NCBI GenBank assembly: GCA_016865015.1
Contig: CP018226.1
Coordinates: 2,697,001-2,761,000 of the forward strand
Source: Rhizobiales bacterium IMCC20636
Lineage (GTDB): Bacteria; Pseudomonadota; Alphaproteobacteria; Rhizobiales; GCA-2746425
Direction: 5' to 3'
DNA length: 64,000 nucleotides
Both the position numbers and the translations under genes were made by a program. The notes under the pieces were generated by a model. That model saw only the letters and a program-made list of their open reading frames with translations. It did no database searches and was not told the DNA's origin. Below, in pieces: positions 8,495 through 19,700 of this stretch (within the stretch, counting starts at the first letter, position 1; every line of letters begins with the position of its first letter).

Positions 8495-11400
8495 CTAGCT
8501 GCAGCCACTCGTGCTGCCGCAGGTGTCACACTTCAGGCAGGTGCCGTTGCGCACCATAGTGAAGTTTCCGCATTCGGAGCAGTTTTCACCCTCATAGCCC
8601 TTCATCCGAGCCACAGCGATCTGCTGTGCCTTGTCTTCCTTTGGCTTGGTGATACCAACCGAGACTTCTTCCGAGACAGACACTTCGATGTCCCGTTTGA
8701 ATGCGACAGCGGCACCGGTTGTGTTGCCGCCAAAGGCCTGAGTGACACGGGCGATATTGGACGCCTGTGCAGGAGCGGACTTGTCAGCACCTGCTGGCTC
8801 TGAACCCACAACATGAAAGCGCTCTGTCTGGCCGCGCACCAGACCATGAGAGACTTGCGTGGACTGCTTGTCACCTTCCACGCCGCGCCCAACTGTCGTG
8901 GCGCCCATATCTTCGGGTTGAACGTGGGCCAGTTCGTTGCGGCCAAGATAGGACACAGCCAGTTCCCGGAAAATATAGTCGAGAATGGATGTGGCGTTCT
9001 TGATGGCATCATTGCCGATCACCATGCCAGCCGGTTCAAACCGGGTGAAGGTGAAGGCATCAACATATTCTTCAAGTGGCACACCATATTGAAGGCCGAG
9101 GGAAATGCCGATGGCAAAATTGTTCATCATGGCGCGGAAGGCAGCGCCTTCCTTGTGCATGTCGATGAACATCTCACCGAGGCGACCATTTTCATATTCA
9201 CCTGTGCGCAAATAGACCTTGTGCCCACCCACAATCGCTTTCTGGGTATAGCCCTTGCGGCGATGCGGAAGTTTATCGCGGGAGCGAACCTGGACTTCAC
9301 GCTCAATGATCTTTTCGACGATTTTTTCAGCTGCCTGTGTGGCGCGGGCTGCAGCTGGCGATGCCACCAGCTCTTCCACTGCATCAAAATCCTCATCATC
9401 ATCTTGCAGCAGCTGTGAATTCAGCGGCTGGGACAATTTGGAACCATCGCGGTACAGCGCGTTGGCCTTCAGGGCCAGACGCCAGGACAGCATGTAGCTT
9501 TCCTTGCAATCCTCAACCGTTGCGCTGTTTGGCATGTTGATGGTTTTGGAAATGGCACCCGAGATGAAAGGCTGTGCCGCCGCCATCATGCGGATATGGC
9601 TTTCCACAGAGAGATAGCGCTTACCGATCTTGCCGCATGGATTGGCGCAATCGAAGATTGGCAGATGCTCATCTTTCAAATGCGGTGCCCCTTCCAGGGT
9701 CATTGCACCACAGACATGTATGTTGGCGGCTTCGATATCGGCCTTGTCAAACCCGATGGCTGCCAACAGATCGAATGACATATCATCCAGTTGTTCGCCG
9801 GACAGGTTCAGAACGTCTGTGCAGAATTCTTCGCCCAGCGACCACTTGTTGAACACGAATTTGATGTCAAAGGCTGAACCAAGACCGGCCTCAATGGCGC
9901 TGATCTTTTCGTCGGTAAAGCCTTTGGCCTTCAATGTGGAGTGATTGATGCCAGGTGCCTGTGCCAGCGAGCCATGGCCCACAGCATAGGCTTCGATTTC
10001 AGCAATGGCCGCTTCACCGTAACCGATGTGGCGCAGAGCTTCAGGGACTGCACGGTTGATGATCTTGAAGTAACCGCCACCGGCGAGCTTCTTGAATTTG
10101 ACCAGGGCAAAGTCAGGTTCGATGCCGGTTGTGTCACAATCCATGACCAGACCAATGGTGCCAGTTGGTGCAATGACAGAGACCTGTGCGTTGCGATAAC
10201 CATGCTTCTCGCCAAGCTCCAAAGCCTTATCCCATGCCTTTTCAGCATGTTTGATCAGGTTCTTTTCATCGCAAGAGGCATGATCGAGCGGAACCGGCAA
10301 TGTGCTGAGGCCTTCATAGCCTGCAGGTTTGCCATGCGCTGCAAGGCGGTGGTTGCGAATAACACGCAGCATGCTTTCAGCATTGGGTGCGTAGCTTGGG
10401 AACGGCCCCTGCTCCCGCGCCATTTCGGCAGACGTGGCATAACACACACCCGTCATGATCGCTGAAATGGCACCGCAAATGGCGCGGCCTTCATCGCTGT
10501 CATAGGGAATGCCCGAGGTCATCAGATATCCACCGATGTTGGCATAGCCAAGACCAAGGGTGCGGTATTGATAGGACAGTTTTGCGATCTGCTTGGACGG
10601 GAACTGCGCCATCAGAACAGAGATTTCCAGAACAACAGTCCACAAGCGTGTCGCGTGTTCAAAGCTGTCCACGTCAAAGCTGCGATCCTTGCTGCGGAAC
10701 TGCATCAGGTTCAAGGAGGCAAGGTTACAAGCCGTATCGTCGAGGAACATGTATTCCGAGCATGGATTGGAGGCACGAATGTCTCCTCCTGCCGGGCATG
10801 TGTGCCAGTCATTGATGGTGGTGTGATACTGGATACCCGGATCAGCCGAAGCCCATGCGGAGTAGCCGACCTTTTCCCAAAGATCACGTGCCTTGACTGT
10901 TTTCGTCACATCGCCGCGAATGCGGCCGATCAGATCCCAGTCGCCATCATTTTCAACCGCATCGAGAAAGCCATCCGTCACTCTGACAGAGTTGTTGGAG
11001 TTCTGGCCAGAGACAGTCAGATAGGCTTCTGAATCCCAATCGGTATCATAGATCGGGAATTCCAGATCGGTGTAGCCCTGCTTGGCAAACTGAATCACCC
11101 TTTGGATATAATTCTCTGGAACCAAAGCCTTTTTGGCTGCGCGCACTTCGCGTTTCAAAGCCGGGTTCATGGTCACATCAAAGCAATCGCCTTCCGGGCC
11201 CTCGCAGTTGACGCAAGCCTTCATGATGGCTTTCATGTGTTTGGAGACCACTTTGGAGCCGGTGACAAGTGCAGCGACTTTCTGCTCTTCCTTCACCTTC
11301 CAGTTGATGTAATCCTCAATATCGGGATGATCTATATCGACCACAACCATCTTGGCGGCACGGCGTGTTGTACCGCCGGATTTGATGGCACCGGCTGCGC

Positions 11401-12187
11401 GGTCACCAATTTTCAGGAATGACATCAGACCGGATGATTTGCCGCCACCGGAGAGTTTTTCTCCAGCACCGCGCAAGGATGAGAAATTCGAGCCGGTACC
11501 AGACCCATATTTAAACAGGCGCGCTTCGCGCACCCACAAATCCATGATGCCGTTGTCATTGACCAGATCATCTTCAACCGACTGAATGAAGCAGGCGTGT
11601 GGTTGAGGATGTTCGTAGGCGGTTTTGGACTTAACCAGTTTGCCGGTCTGATAATCGACGTAATGATGCCCCTGTGACGGGCCATCAATGCCATAGGCCC
11701 AATGCAGGCCGGTGTTGAACCATTGTGGTGAATTCGGCGCAACCTTCTGCGTTGCCAACATGAAGCGCAATTCATCAAAGAATGCGGAGGCGTCTTTTTC
11801 GGTGTCGAAATAGCCACCCTTCCAGCCCCAATAGGTCCAGGTTCCGGCGAGACGGTCAAACACCTGCCGTGCATCCATCTCGGAACCAAACCGTTCTTCG
11901 GCAGGCAGATCGGCCAGAGCGGCTTCATCAGCTTCGTTCCGCCACAGGAAGGATGGAACGGAATTCTCTTCGACTTTCTTCAACCGCGCTGGCACTCCGG
12001 CCTTGCGGAAGTATTTCTGAGCCAGAATGTCACTGGCCACCTGACTGAACTGGGCCGGAACGTCGATAGCTTCAAGGCGGAAGACCACCGATCCATCTGG
12101 ATTGCGGATCTCGCTGGTTGCCTTGCGAAACGCGATCTCGGCGTAGGGAGACTGGCCTTCTTTCGTGTAACGACGTTCTATCTTCAT
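8495..12187 (-). CDS. nrdJ: Vitamin B12-dependent ribonucleotide reductase (class II)
   Basis: About 1,230 residues from the ATG at 12187. The longest frame starts 43 codons earlier, but [12 protein letters not shown] is the expected N-terminus and GAGGG lies 5 bases upstream of it. The protein reduces ribonucleotides to deoxyribonucleotides with adenosylcobalamin as radical source, without needing oxygen. It has the catalytic [20 protein letters not shown] segment, [11 protein letters not shown], an NSPQWFNTG motif and a [15 protein letters not shown] loop. A C-terminal zinc-ribbon-like end has two CxxC pairs (CSECG, CDTCG) and a final GCS. The gene is isolated, with its own terminator and a long upstream region holding an NrdR-like box. 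No other ribonucleotide reductase is in the window. Confidence 0.96.
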   Translation of the reverse strand: MKIERRYTKEGQSPYAEIAFRKATSEIRNPDGSVVFRLEAIDVPAQFSQVASDILAQKYFRKAGVPARLKKVEENSVPSFLWRNEADEAALADLPAEERFGSEMDARQVFDRLAGTWTYWGWKGGYFDTEKDASAFFDELRFMLATQKVAPNSPQWFNTGLHWAYGIDGPSQGHHYVDYQTGKLVKSKTAYEHPQPHACFIQSVEDDLVNDNGIMDLWVREARLFKYGSGTGSNFSSLRGAGEKLSGGGKSSGLMSFLKIGDRAAGAIKSGGTTRRAAKMVVVDIDHPDIEDYINWKVKEEQKVAALVTGSKVVSKHMKAIMKACVNCEGPEGDCFDVTMNPALKREVRAAKKALVPENYIQRVIQFAKQGYTDLEFPIYDTDWDSEAYLTVSGQNSNNSVRVTDGFLDAVENDGDWDLIGRIRGDVTKTVKARDLWEKVGYSAWASADPGIQYHTTINDWHTCPAGGDIRASNPCSEYMFLDDTACNLASLNLMQFRSKDRSFDVDSFEHATRLWTVVLEISVLMAQFPSKQIAKLSYQYRTLGLGYANIGGYLMTSGIPYDSDEGRAICGAISAIMTGVCYATSAEMAREQGPFPSYAPNAESMLRVIRNHRLAAHGKPAGYEGLSTLPVPLDHASCDEKNLIKHAEKAWDKALELGEKHGYRNAQVSVIAPTGTIGLVMDCDTTGIEPDFALVKFKKLAGGGYFKIINRAVPEALRHIGYGEAAIAEIEAYAVGHGSLAQAPGINHSTLKAKGFTDEKISAIEAGLGSAFDIKFVFNKWSLGEEFCTDVLNLSGEQLDDMSFDLLAAIGFDKADIEAANIHVCGAMTLEGAPHLKDEHLPIFDCANPCGKIGKRYLSVESHIRMMAAAQPFISGAISKTINMPNSATVEDCKESYMLSWRLALKANALYRDGSKLSQPLNSQLLQDDDEDFDAVEELVASPAAARATQAAEKIVEKIIEREVQVRSRDKLPHRRKGYTQKAIVGGHKVYLRTGEYENGRLGEMFIDMHKEGAAFRAMMNNFAIGISLGLQYGVPLEEYVDAFTFTRFEPAGMVIGNDAIKNATSILDYIFRELAVSYLGRNELAHVQPEDMGATTVGRGVEGDKQSTQVSHGLVRGQTERFHVVGSEPAGADKSAPAQASNIARVTQAFGGNTTGAAVAFKRDIEVSVSEEVSVGITKPKEDKAQQIAVARMKGYEGENCSECGNFTMVRNGTCLKCDTCGSTSGCS

Positions 12188-12485
12188 TATGCCCTCAAAT
12201 CTCTTCTTCGTGTCTGATGCCCGCGGCATCGAATATATGATGAGAATGCCGATGGCATTCCATGATTTTTGTGTGTCGCCACACTCGTTTTTCTGGCGCG
12301 GCCCGTCACTGGCCACGTCGTTAATCCGTCACTCTCATTCGACCGCATTCGATGCGGACAAAACGCTTGATCTGCAGATCACCACCACTCGGCAATTACC
12401 GCCGAATATCGGCTCGTCGGGAGAGGCCGACTCGCCTTTGATGACTGTTACGAGTTTCAGGATATTGTATTAACAAACCCTTTAA

Positions 12486-12501
12486 CCACTATATCTTGTG
12501 T
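12486..12501 (-). promoter_or_regulatory. NrdR-like operator upstream of nrdJ
   Basis: The 16-base sequence CCACTATATCTTGTGT fits the NrdR box consensus as I remember it (ACAC-AT-rich-GTGT), except at the first base. NrdR is the zinc/ATP-cone repressor of ribonucleotide reductase genes. The site lies about 300 bases upstream of the nrdJ start codon. NrdR usually binds two boxes; the second here is only a half-match at 12527-12542. Confidence 0.6.
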
Positions 12502-12535
12502 TAACAATGCCAATTTTCCACAATTAACACAAGAT
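12493..12535. promoter_or_regulatory. 12-bp inverted repeat around a DnaA-box-like sequence
   Basis: ATCTTGTGTTAA (12493-12504) is repeated perfectly in inverse as TTAACACAAGAT (12524-12535), with 19 bases between. The left arm overlaps the NrdR-like box. The spacer contains TTTTCCACA (12514-12522), one base from the DnaA box TTATCCACA. The arrangement suggests a composite control site for nrdJ. Confidence 0.5.
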
Positions 12536-13264
12536 TCCAGAAATCATCTCAAGCCAAATTTTATGTCTTATTTTTTTCGATCACGTCACTGAATCCACAA
12601 GAATTTCCCCCACAAATGAGAGATGCCCCATTCCCGTTACGCGTTGGCCGATCGGAGTTAAACACCGATGCGCCGGACTAATGATCGAAAATGACAGCAA
12701 AACAGCCTTGAACCTGAAAAAACCGAAACAACAAGGCCGAACACGCTGAACGCAACAGAACCTGGAACCGACGCCAATACACAAATCAACAAGCGCCGAT
12801 GACACGCTAGAAATAGCACTGCAGAGGGGTCACCCGTCAACTGCTTGTGTCTGCCGAAATTACACCGTCGATATATTGTGTGACAGTTTCATTGCAAGAT
12901 TGTTCAAGAAGGATGCATCCATCTGTTTGGGGAACAACAACAATTTCGATCTGTACGTTTTCCATCCGCGTTAAGTGTAAAAAAGATAAAAAAACAACTT
13001 GAAATTCGGCGCATATCGGCACCTCAGGATTTCGCTCTGATTCCCTCTTTTTCTTGCTGCAAATTTGTGGATTTCGGGGAAAACTTTTCTCCAGTCCGAA
13101 GAAACTGCGGAAGAATCAATTCTGAAGCTGGCCAAACTGATTCTTCATGAGTTGCCGCACAGTTCCGAACGGAAAAGATGCAACATCATCTTTACGAGTG
13201 CTTAAAAGATTTGTCGGTAACATGGCATTCCAATTCCCTTTCATGTCAGAAAGTATGGGAAACT

Positions 13265-13963
13265 ATGCCGATTCATACTGCTTACGGGTTGCCCCTTGAG
13301 GAGCTTGACCTTGTGGCAATCGATGATTCCAAGGCCATGCAAGGTATCTACAGGTCGGTATTCAGCACGCTGCGCACCAAGCGCGCGCGAGTTTATGGCG
13401 ACCCTGAGCGCGCCATGAATGCGATGCTCAACGAACCCCCCAATGTATTGCTGCTGGATTGGCGCATGGAAGCCACAAGTGGCGCCAAACTGCTTCGCAC
13501 TTTGCGGCTGAAACAGATGGATCCGCTTTGTTTCCTGCCAGTGATAGTTGTCAGCGCCTATGGGACTCAGAGCACCGTGGAACTCGCCTATCGGCTGGGA
13601 GCGAACGGATTCCTGTTGAAACCGATTTCCCCGGAAAGTCTGGTCAAACGCCTGCAATGGGTGACCAATGATGAACGCAATCTGCTTCTCGAAAATGATC
13701 GCTATGTCATTGAAGGGGTAGAAGAAAAGCTGGCGATGCATCAGCACAAGGCCGAAAGCCTTAGCCGTGCCCGTGCCTATCACGACGAAAAGCGTCGCGA
13801 CGCAGCACTGCAACGGTATGAAGAAGACAAGGCTCTCGAAGAAGCTGAAGCAGAGTTCCAGATGTCACATCAGACGGAGAAGGAATCGCGGTTGACGGAC
13901 GTGTCCCCGCCTCCCAAAGCAACAAAGAAGTCTGGAGCATTTGCTCGGATCGGTCGAAGCTAG
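13265..13963 (+). CDS. Response regulator receiver-domain protein
   Basis: 232 residues from MPIHTAYGLP; an earlier start at 13178 adds 29 residues but they look non-coding. GGGA lies 6 bases before the chosen ATG. A receiver domain spans about residues 13-135: acidic pair D20/D21, phospho-acceptor D65 in VLLLDWRM, the switch Ser/Thr position at S97 and conserved K119 in LLKP. The remaining ~95 residues are highly charged, helical and rich in E, K, R and A, with no DNA-binding or enzymatic domain. Such stand-alone receivers pass signals by protein contact. No histidine kinase is nearby, so the partner is unknown. It is convergent with tgt. Confidence 0.88.
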   Translation: MPIHTAYGLPLEELDLVAIDDSKAMQGIYRSVFSTLRTKRARVYGDPERAMNAMLNEPPNVLLLDWRMEATSGAKLLRTLRLKQMDPLCFLPVIVVSAYGTQSTVELAYRLGANGFLLKPISPESLVKRLQWVTNDERNLLLENDRYVIEGVEEKLAMHQHKAESLSRARAYHDEKRRDAALQRYEEDKALEEAEAEFQMSHQTEKESRLTDVSPPPKATKKSGAFARIGRS

Positions 13964-13976
13964 CGCCTTTGCTCCA

Positions 13977-15125
13977 TCACACAATGGGATCGAGATCGCC
14001 TTCGGCCCATGCCTGCTTCGTGGCACCCGTAAATTCCACAAACCGCTTTTGTTCGATCGAATCGCGCATACCCTGCATCAGGCTTTGATAATAATGCAGA
14101 TTGTTCCAGCTGAGCAGCATGGCACCCAATGCCTCATTGCATTTGATGAGATGATGAATATAGGCCCGGCTATAATCGCGCGTTGCCGGACAGGAGCTTT
14201 CTTCATCCAATGGTCTGGGATCATCGGCATGGCGGGCATTTTTCATATTCACCTTGCCACGGCGCGTGTAAGCCAAACCATGACGACCAGCCCTGGTCGG
14301 CATGACACAGTCGAACATATCCACGCCTCTGGCGACTGATTGCAACAGATCATCCGGCGTGCCAACCCCCATCAAATAACGTGGCTTGGTATCGGGGAGC
14401 AGCGGACATGTCACAGACAGCATGTCCAGCATCACGTCCTGCGGTTCGCCAACGGCCAAACCACCAATGGAGTATCCCTTGAGATCCATTGCAGTCAGGG
14501 CTTTGGCCGAGCGCTCACGCAGATGAGGAATGTCGCCACCCTGGACGATGCCAAACATGGCTTTTCCCGGTTGATCACCAAAAGCGTTATTGCTGCGTTC
14601 TGCCCAACGCAGCGACAATTCCATGGCACGCTCAATGTCTTGCTCCGTTGAAGGAAGCGCAACGCACTCATCCAGCTGCATTTGGATATCGGATCCCAAC
14701 AGGCCCTGTATTTCAATGGAGCGCTCTGGTGACAGTTCATGTTTTGAGCCATCAATATGCGATTGAAACGTCACGCCCTGTTCACTCATCTTGCGCAAAT
14801 TCGCCAGGGACATGACCTGGAAACCGCCGGAATCGGTCAGGATCGGGTGTGGCCAGCGCATGAATTTGTGCAAACCACCCAAGCGCGCTATGCGCTCGGC
14901 ACCTGGACGCAACATCAGATGATAGGTGTTGCCAAGCACGATATCGGCACCCAGTTCCCTGACCTGTTCAGGATACATCGTCTTGACCGTGGCTGCGGTT
15001 CCAACTGGCATGAAGGCCGGTGTGCGAATATCGCCGCGTGGCGTGTGCACTGTTCCGTGTCTGGCGGCGCCATCGGCGCTGTGCAGTTCAAAGCTGAAAT
15101 CTGTTACCAATGTATCAGCGTTCAT
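13977..15125 (-). CDS. tgt: Queuine tRNA-ribosyltransferase (tRNA-guanine transglycosylase)
   Basis: 382 residues. The enzyme swaps the wobble guanine of GUN-anticodon tRNAs for preQ1. Motifs: [11 protein letters not shown] with the nucleophilic-region aspartate, [22 protein letters not shown] and the second catalytic aspartate in [12 protein letters not shown]. The C-terminal zinc-site region is unusual: it reads [13 protein letters not shown], keeping one of the three usual cysteines, and the later histidine is replaced in SWNNL. It overlaps queA by 4 bases (ATGA), so tgt is translated immediately after queA in the same queuosine-modification operon. Confidence 0.96.
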   Translation of the reverse strand: MNADTLVTDFSFELHSADGAARHGTVHTPRGDIRTPAFMPVGTAATVKTMYPEQVRELGADIVLGNTYHLMLRPGAERIARLGGLHKFMRWPHPILTDSGGFQVMSLANLRKMSEQGVTFQSHIDGSKHELSPERSIEIQGLLGSDIQMQLDECVALPSTEQDIERAMELSLRWAERSNNAFGDQPGKAMFGIVQGGDIPHLRERSAKALTAMDLKGYSIGGLAVGEPQDVMLDMLSVTCPLLPDTKPRYLMGVGTPDDLLQSVARGVDMFDCVMPTRAGRHGLAYTRRGKVNMKNARHADDPRPLDEESSCPATRDYSRAYIHHLIKCNEALGAMLLSWNNLHYYQSLMQGMRDSIEQKRFVEFTGATKQAWAEGDLDPIV

Positions 15126-16195
15126 GTCTGGTCCTGTCTGAATAAAAGCGAGGCATCGCCATAGGAATAAAATCGATAGCCGGTTGCAATAGCGTGACGG
15201 TAGGCACTGCGCATAGTCTCAAGACCTGAAAAGGCTGACACCAGCATCATCAATGTCGAGCGGGGCAGATGAAAATTGGTCATCAGAATATCAACCATTT
15301 TGAACTTGTAGCCCGGCGTTATGAAAATGTCGGTTGCCCCATGGTATGCCGACAAGGTTCCATTCTCATTTGCTGCGCTTTCGAGTAACCGCAGGCTTGT
15401 TGTCCCAACAGACACAATGCGCCCGCCTTCAGCGCGCGTCGTGTTCAAAGCCTTGGCGACATCATCTGAAACCGTTCCAGTTTCAAAGTGCATCTTGTGG
15501 TCAGCGGTGTCGTCTGCCTTGACGGGCAAAAACGTACCCGCCCCCACATGCAGGGTTACGAATTGTGTGGTGATGCCGCGCTCTTTCAAACTGGAAAACA
15601 ACTCGGCCGTGAAGTGAAGACCGGCTGTCGGGGCTGCAACAGCCCCCTCCTCGCGGGCATAGACTGTCTGGTAGTCCGCCTTGTCATGGCTGTCCTCCGC
15701 ACGTTTGGAGGCAATGTAAGGCGGCAATGGAATGTGACCGACCGAGAATAAGGCTGCATCGAGCTCTGCCGCGTTCAAGGGAAACACCAGTTGGACTTCT
15801 CCGGAATCGCCCTTCTTCGTCACTTCGGCCTGAAGCGACACGCCATCTTTTTCGAAGACCAATTGGTCACCCACCTGGATCTTTTTTGCAGGTCGGATAA
15901 AGGCGTCCCAAACGCTGCCTCCGATGCGCATGTGCAAGGTTGCCGACACTTTCGCCGGCGGGAATTCTGGTGAGCGTGGAAGACGGACGCCCTCCAGTTG
16001 AGCGGGAATGACCTTGGTATCATTCAGAACCAGGACATCGCCAGACTTCAGGCAGGACGGAAGGTTGGACACAATGTCATCGGTCAATCTCCCGTCAGGC
16101 TGGATCACCAGCAGACGTGCTGAATCCCGTGGACTGGCAGGCCGCAAAGCGATGCTTTCCGAGGGCAATTCAAAATCAAATTCATCAACACGCAT
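15122..16195 (-). CDS. queA: S-adenosylmethionine:tRNA ribosyltransferase-isomerase
   Basis: 357 residues, full length for QueA. The enzyme moves the ribose of S-adenosylmethionine onto preQ1 in tRNA to form epoxyqueuosine. The start [20 protein letters not shown] is the standard QueA opening; [22 protein letters not shown] and [13 protein letters not shown] are family motifs. The 3' end overlaps tgt, the next enzyme handled in the same pathway. A hairpin lies between this gene and ppiB upstream, so queA-tgt may have its own transcript. Confidence 0.96.
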   Translation of the reverse strand: MRVDEFDFELPSESIALRPASPRDSARLLVIQPDGRLTDDIVSNLPSCLKSGDVLVLNDTKVIPAQLEGVRLPRSPEFPPAKVSATLHMRIGGSVWDAFIRPAKKIQVGDQLVFEKDGVSLQAEVTKKGDSGEVQLVFPLNAAELDAALFSVGHIPLPPYIASKRAEDSHDKADYQTVYAREEGAVAAPTAGLHFTAELFSSLKERGITTQFVTLHVGAGTFLPVKADDTADHKMHFETGTVSDDVAKALNTTRAEGGRIVSVGTTSLRLLESAANENGTLSAYHGATDIFITPGYKFKMVDILMTNFHLPRSTLMMLVSAFSGLETMRSAYRHAIATGYRFYSYGDASLLFRQDQT

Positions 16196-16210
16196 TGTCT
16201 ATCCCGACAG

Positions 16211-16240
16211 AAAGCCCGCGCATTTGTGATGCGCGGGCCA
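16211..16240 (-). terminator. Hairpin between ppiB and queA, possible weak terminator
   Basis: Arms GCCCGCGCAT (16214-16223) and ATGCGCGGGC (16229-16238) form a 10-bp GC-rich stem with a 5-base loop. On the minus strand only a short TTT-CTGT tract follows. It lies about 30 bases past the ppiB stop and 16 bases before the queA start, so it may reduce read-through. Confidence 0.65.
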
Positions 16241-16267
16241 TGGTCCAAATCAGTTTATCCAGATTGG

Positions 16268-16738
16268 TTAGGCTGCATCAGCCATTTTGGCTGTGGTGAT
16301 CCGGTCTGGATTGCGGACAGGTTCGCCGCGCGCGAACGTATCCACGTTGTCCATGCCGGAAACGACTTTGCCCCAGGCTGTGTATTGACCGTCCAGGAAT
16401 GTCGCATCCGCAAAGCAGATAAAAAACTGGCTGTCTGCTGAATTCGGGTTCTGGGCTCGCGCCATGGAACAGACGCCGCGCACATGGGGTTCGTCATTGA
16501 ACTCGGCATCCAGATGTTTGCCAGAACCACCCGTACCGGTTCCGGTCGGATCGCCGCCCTGCGCCATGAAATTGTCGATCACTCTGTGGAATGGTGTTCC
16601 GTCATAAAACCCGTCGATCACAAGTTCCTTGATGCGCGCGCAATGGTTTGGCGCCAAGTCAGGCAACATTTCAATAATCACTTCGCCCTTGGTTGTATCG
16701 AGGATGATGGTGTTCGCTGGGTCGTTAATATCACTCAT
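16268..16738 (-). CDS. ppiB: Cytoplasmic cyclophilin-type peptidyl-prolyl isomerase
   Basis: 156 residues, one cyclophilin domain and no signal peptide. Catalytic and active-site elements are FHRVI at 50-54, MAQGGDPTGTGTGGSG, and NSADSQFFI. The enzyme speeds cis-trans isomerisation of X-Pro bonds during folding. It lies 21 bases downstream of the giant exported cyclophilin gene, and the two domains are clearly related, in line with an old gene duplication that is common in this order. Confidence 0.95.
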   Translation of the reverse strand: MSDINDPANTIILDTTKGEVIIEMLPDLAPNHCARIKELVIDGFYDGTPFHRVIDNFMAQGGDPTGTGTGGSGKHLDAEFNDEPHVRGVCSMARAQNPNSADSQFFICFADATFLDGQYTAWGKVVSGMDNVDTFARGEPVRNPDRITTAKMADAA

Positions 16739-16759
16739 TATTGGGTTCCTTTTTTGAGT

Positions 16760-19700
16760 TTAGCGTTGAAAGAGAGGTATGTCAGCGGCAGAAGCCGCCG
16801 CGGCAGCTTCTGCTGCTGCGCGTTTTTCAAATGCGTCGGTGGCGGCGCGTGCGCTGGCTGTATTTGCCGCATTGAGAGATGCCACTGCATTGTCATGGGC
16901 AAGCTGGGCAGCAACCGCTTCCGATCTCGCCTGTGTCTGTACACTCAAGGCGTCACGCTTTTCAAGCTGCGCGACGGCAAGACGTTCTTCTGCCGCAGCA
17001 AGGGCTTGCGTTGATTCCTGTAATATTGCTTCATCTGATGCCACAAGACCCTCCAGATCCGCCACATCCCGTTGCGCAACAGCCAGCTCCGCCGTAGCCG
17101 ACGCTGTGGCCTGATTTGCAATCCCGTTGCTGTCGGTTGCAGCGACACGCTCCTGTTCACGCAAGTCCACATTCTGCATGGCTCTGTCCAGCGCAGCTTG
17201 TGCTGCCTGCCTGGCTTCAAGAGCCGTTTTGGCTTCCGCTGCAACATCCTCAGCGACAACAAGCGCCCGCTCTTCGGTCAGCAAGGCTTCTGCCAGATTT
17301 GCGGATGCCAGTTCATGAGCGTCCTGTGTCGCAACAGCAATGGCAGCGGCCTGGTCTTCACGGCTTTCAGCCGCACTGTTTGCCTCTTGCATTTGCACGA
17401 GAGTTGCTTTGGACGCATTCAAACTCGCCTCGGCCTGCTCGAGCGCCACTTTCGCGGTCTCAGCGACTTCCGCTGCATTGGCCGCTGCACGGTCCTTCTC
17501 ATCGGTCTCGCCAAGCGCCTGAGACAGGTTGCTTTCGGCCAACCGCAACGCATCATTGGCTTCGACCACGATTTGCGAGGCGTCTGCGACATTCTGGAGT
17601 GCGGTTACTTCCAATGAAAGCGCCCCGGTGAGCCTCTCTGCCGCTGCATTTGCCACCGATACGGCCGCATCAAGGGCCTGCTGCGCCTCGATCAGAGACT
17701 CTTCGGCACGGTTTAATGCATCAATGCCGCTCTCCGACTGTTCGGTTGCAGACAATAATTCGGATTCAGCGCTCGCGAGTGCACGCAACGCTGCATCAAG
17801 CTTGTCGGTCTGTTGCGCAAGAGATCTCTCGGTGCGGAGAAACTCTGCATTGGCGCGGTTCAACTCTGCGTCTGCATATTGCAATTCCGCTGTGGCCACA
17901 GAGACCTGCTCGCGGTCCAGATCACGTTGCTGCACCGCCGCCAATTCGACAGATTCGGCCTGCTCGGACAATTCGAGCGCGCTTGCGAGAGACATTTGTT
18001 TTGCGGTTTCATTGGTAATTGCAGCTTCGCGCAGTTTTTCGGATGTGGCTTTGGCAACGCCCGCGTCAGCCAATGCAAGTTGAAGCGTCTCAAGTTCAGC
18101 CTGCAAGCCGCTTACCACACTCATGGCGCTCTCTGTTGTTGCGGTCACGTCAACAGCAGTGCTCCTGATCTGGTTCGGATCTGCCAGAGATGCGTCCAAT
18201 GTGGCGTTGGCAATCTGGAGGTTTTCCCGGGCCCCTTCCAAAGAACGCTCCGCTTGTTCTACCTTGGCAGACGCCTGAGTTTCCATGGTCGTTGCTTCAG
18301 ATGCGACGGCCAGAGCTTCCCGCAGCGATCCGTTTGCACTCTTGGTATTCTGTTGCGCCGCCTTTTCGTCGTCCAGGGCCGCATTCTTTGCTGATGTTGC
18401 TGCGGTTTCGCTGTCGCGAGCGGCCTGTAAGGTCGCTTCTGCTTCAGCAACCCTGACTATCGCTGTTTCAGCTCTGAATGCAGCGTCGCTCAATGTGTTG
18501 TTCGCAGCAATCAGCGCTGCATTGCTGGCTTCCAACGCTGCCTGAGCTTCATTCACCTCTGTCAAAGCGTCCGCCAAGACGGATTCGGCAGATGAAACCT
18601 GTTCGAATGCAGCTTCCTTGGCAGCCAGTGTCGCCGTGGCAATTTCTGTCGCATTCGACAGTTCAGCTTCAATCTGAGACACCGCCAATTCTTCGGTTCT
18701 CTGCCGGGCAGAAGCTTCATCCAGACGGTCACCAGCGGCTTCCAGATCGGACACGGCTTTCGCCAGGACACTGTCGGCATCCGCCAGTGCTGCAATAGAT
18801 TGCTCGTTTGCAGCAGCTGTCACAGAGGCGAGTTGTTGCGCGGTTTCAGCATTTTCCTGCGCAATCACCTGCGCACTCGTTGCAGCTTCAACCGCTGCAA
18901 TGTAGGGGGCCAGCAAACTTTCATTGTTGGCGGGGTTCACAACCGCAGTGTCAAAGTTGGCACGGGCCAAAATAGCAGCGTTTTCTGCTGCCGCCAAAGC
19001 CTCATTCGCAGCGTCTGCCGCTGCGTTCGCAGTGCTGGCGTCTGCGCCTGTCTGCTTCACTACGTTTTGCGCGACATTGGACGTCGCAGTTGCAGACTCC
19101 AGTTGAAGCTGGCTCTCATCTCTTGCTGCCGATGCTGCAGCAAAGACATCAGATGCTTGTGTCAGTGCCTCCCCTGCGGCTCTGAGTTGACTTTCAATCG
19201 ACTGCCTTGCAGCCTGCGCAGCCACGTTCTCAGCATCGGCAAGGCGGGCGGTCTCGCTTGCCTCCTCCAGAGCCACTCGGGATGCTGCAAGATCGGAATT
19301 GGCATTCACAAGCCGCAGCGTATTCTGTTCAATGGCTTTCTGGGTCGCAGCAACGCTTTCAGAAGCAGTTTCAGATGCTGACTGTGCCAATTCGGCATTC
19401 TGTTTTATGCGCGACAGTTCTTCCGCAACCTGACTGCTTTTCTGGATGGCGGATTGTTCGGCAGCCGTAGTGGCAGCCACTTTTGCTTCAGCGTCTGCCA
19501 GCGCAGCTTCTGCCTGCCCCAAAGCGTCACGGGCCGTTTGGCTTACCGTTACAGCAGATTCTCGCGCAGTCGTTGCCACCACCGCAGTTTCCTGTGCAGC
19601 GGTCAAAGCCGATTCAGCATCAGCAAGGGTTCTTTCCGCTGCAGAGACCAATTGGCGGGCTTCAGCGGCTTGACGATCTTTGTCAGAGAGTTGTGAGCGA

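Larger units (their letters stand above)
12188..13264. other. Long intergenic region between nrdJ and the response-regulator gene
   Basis: About 1,080 bases between divergent genes. It contains the nrdJ leader, a strong inverted repeat with an NrdR-like box at 12486-12535, and AT-rich promoter-like DNA around 12460-12570. From about 12600 to 13170 I see only short open frames without plausible start sites and nothing recognisable. The size leaves room for a small RNA or a second promoter, but neither can be supported from the sequence alone. Confidence 0.6.

Noticed and set aside
7899-8559. Overlapping long open frames on both strands in the degenerate region
   Set aside because: The peptides are dominated by repeated short words, have no ribosome binding site, no domain, and overlap hairpin repeats and the nrdJ terminator.
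12188-12600. Possible cobalamin riboswitch upstream of the B12-dependent nrdJ
   Set aside because: I could not find a convincing B12 box or the expected stem arrangement on the minus strand; the NrdR-like site explains control better.
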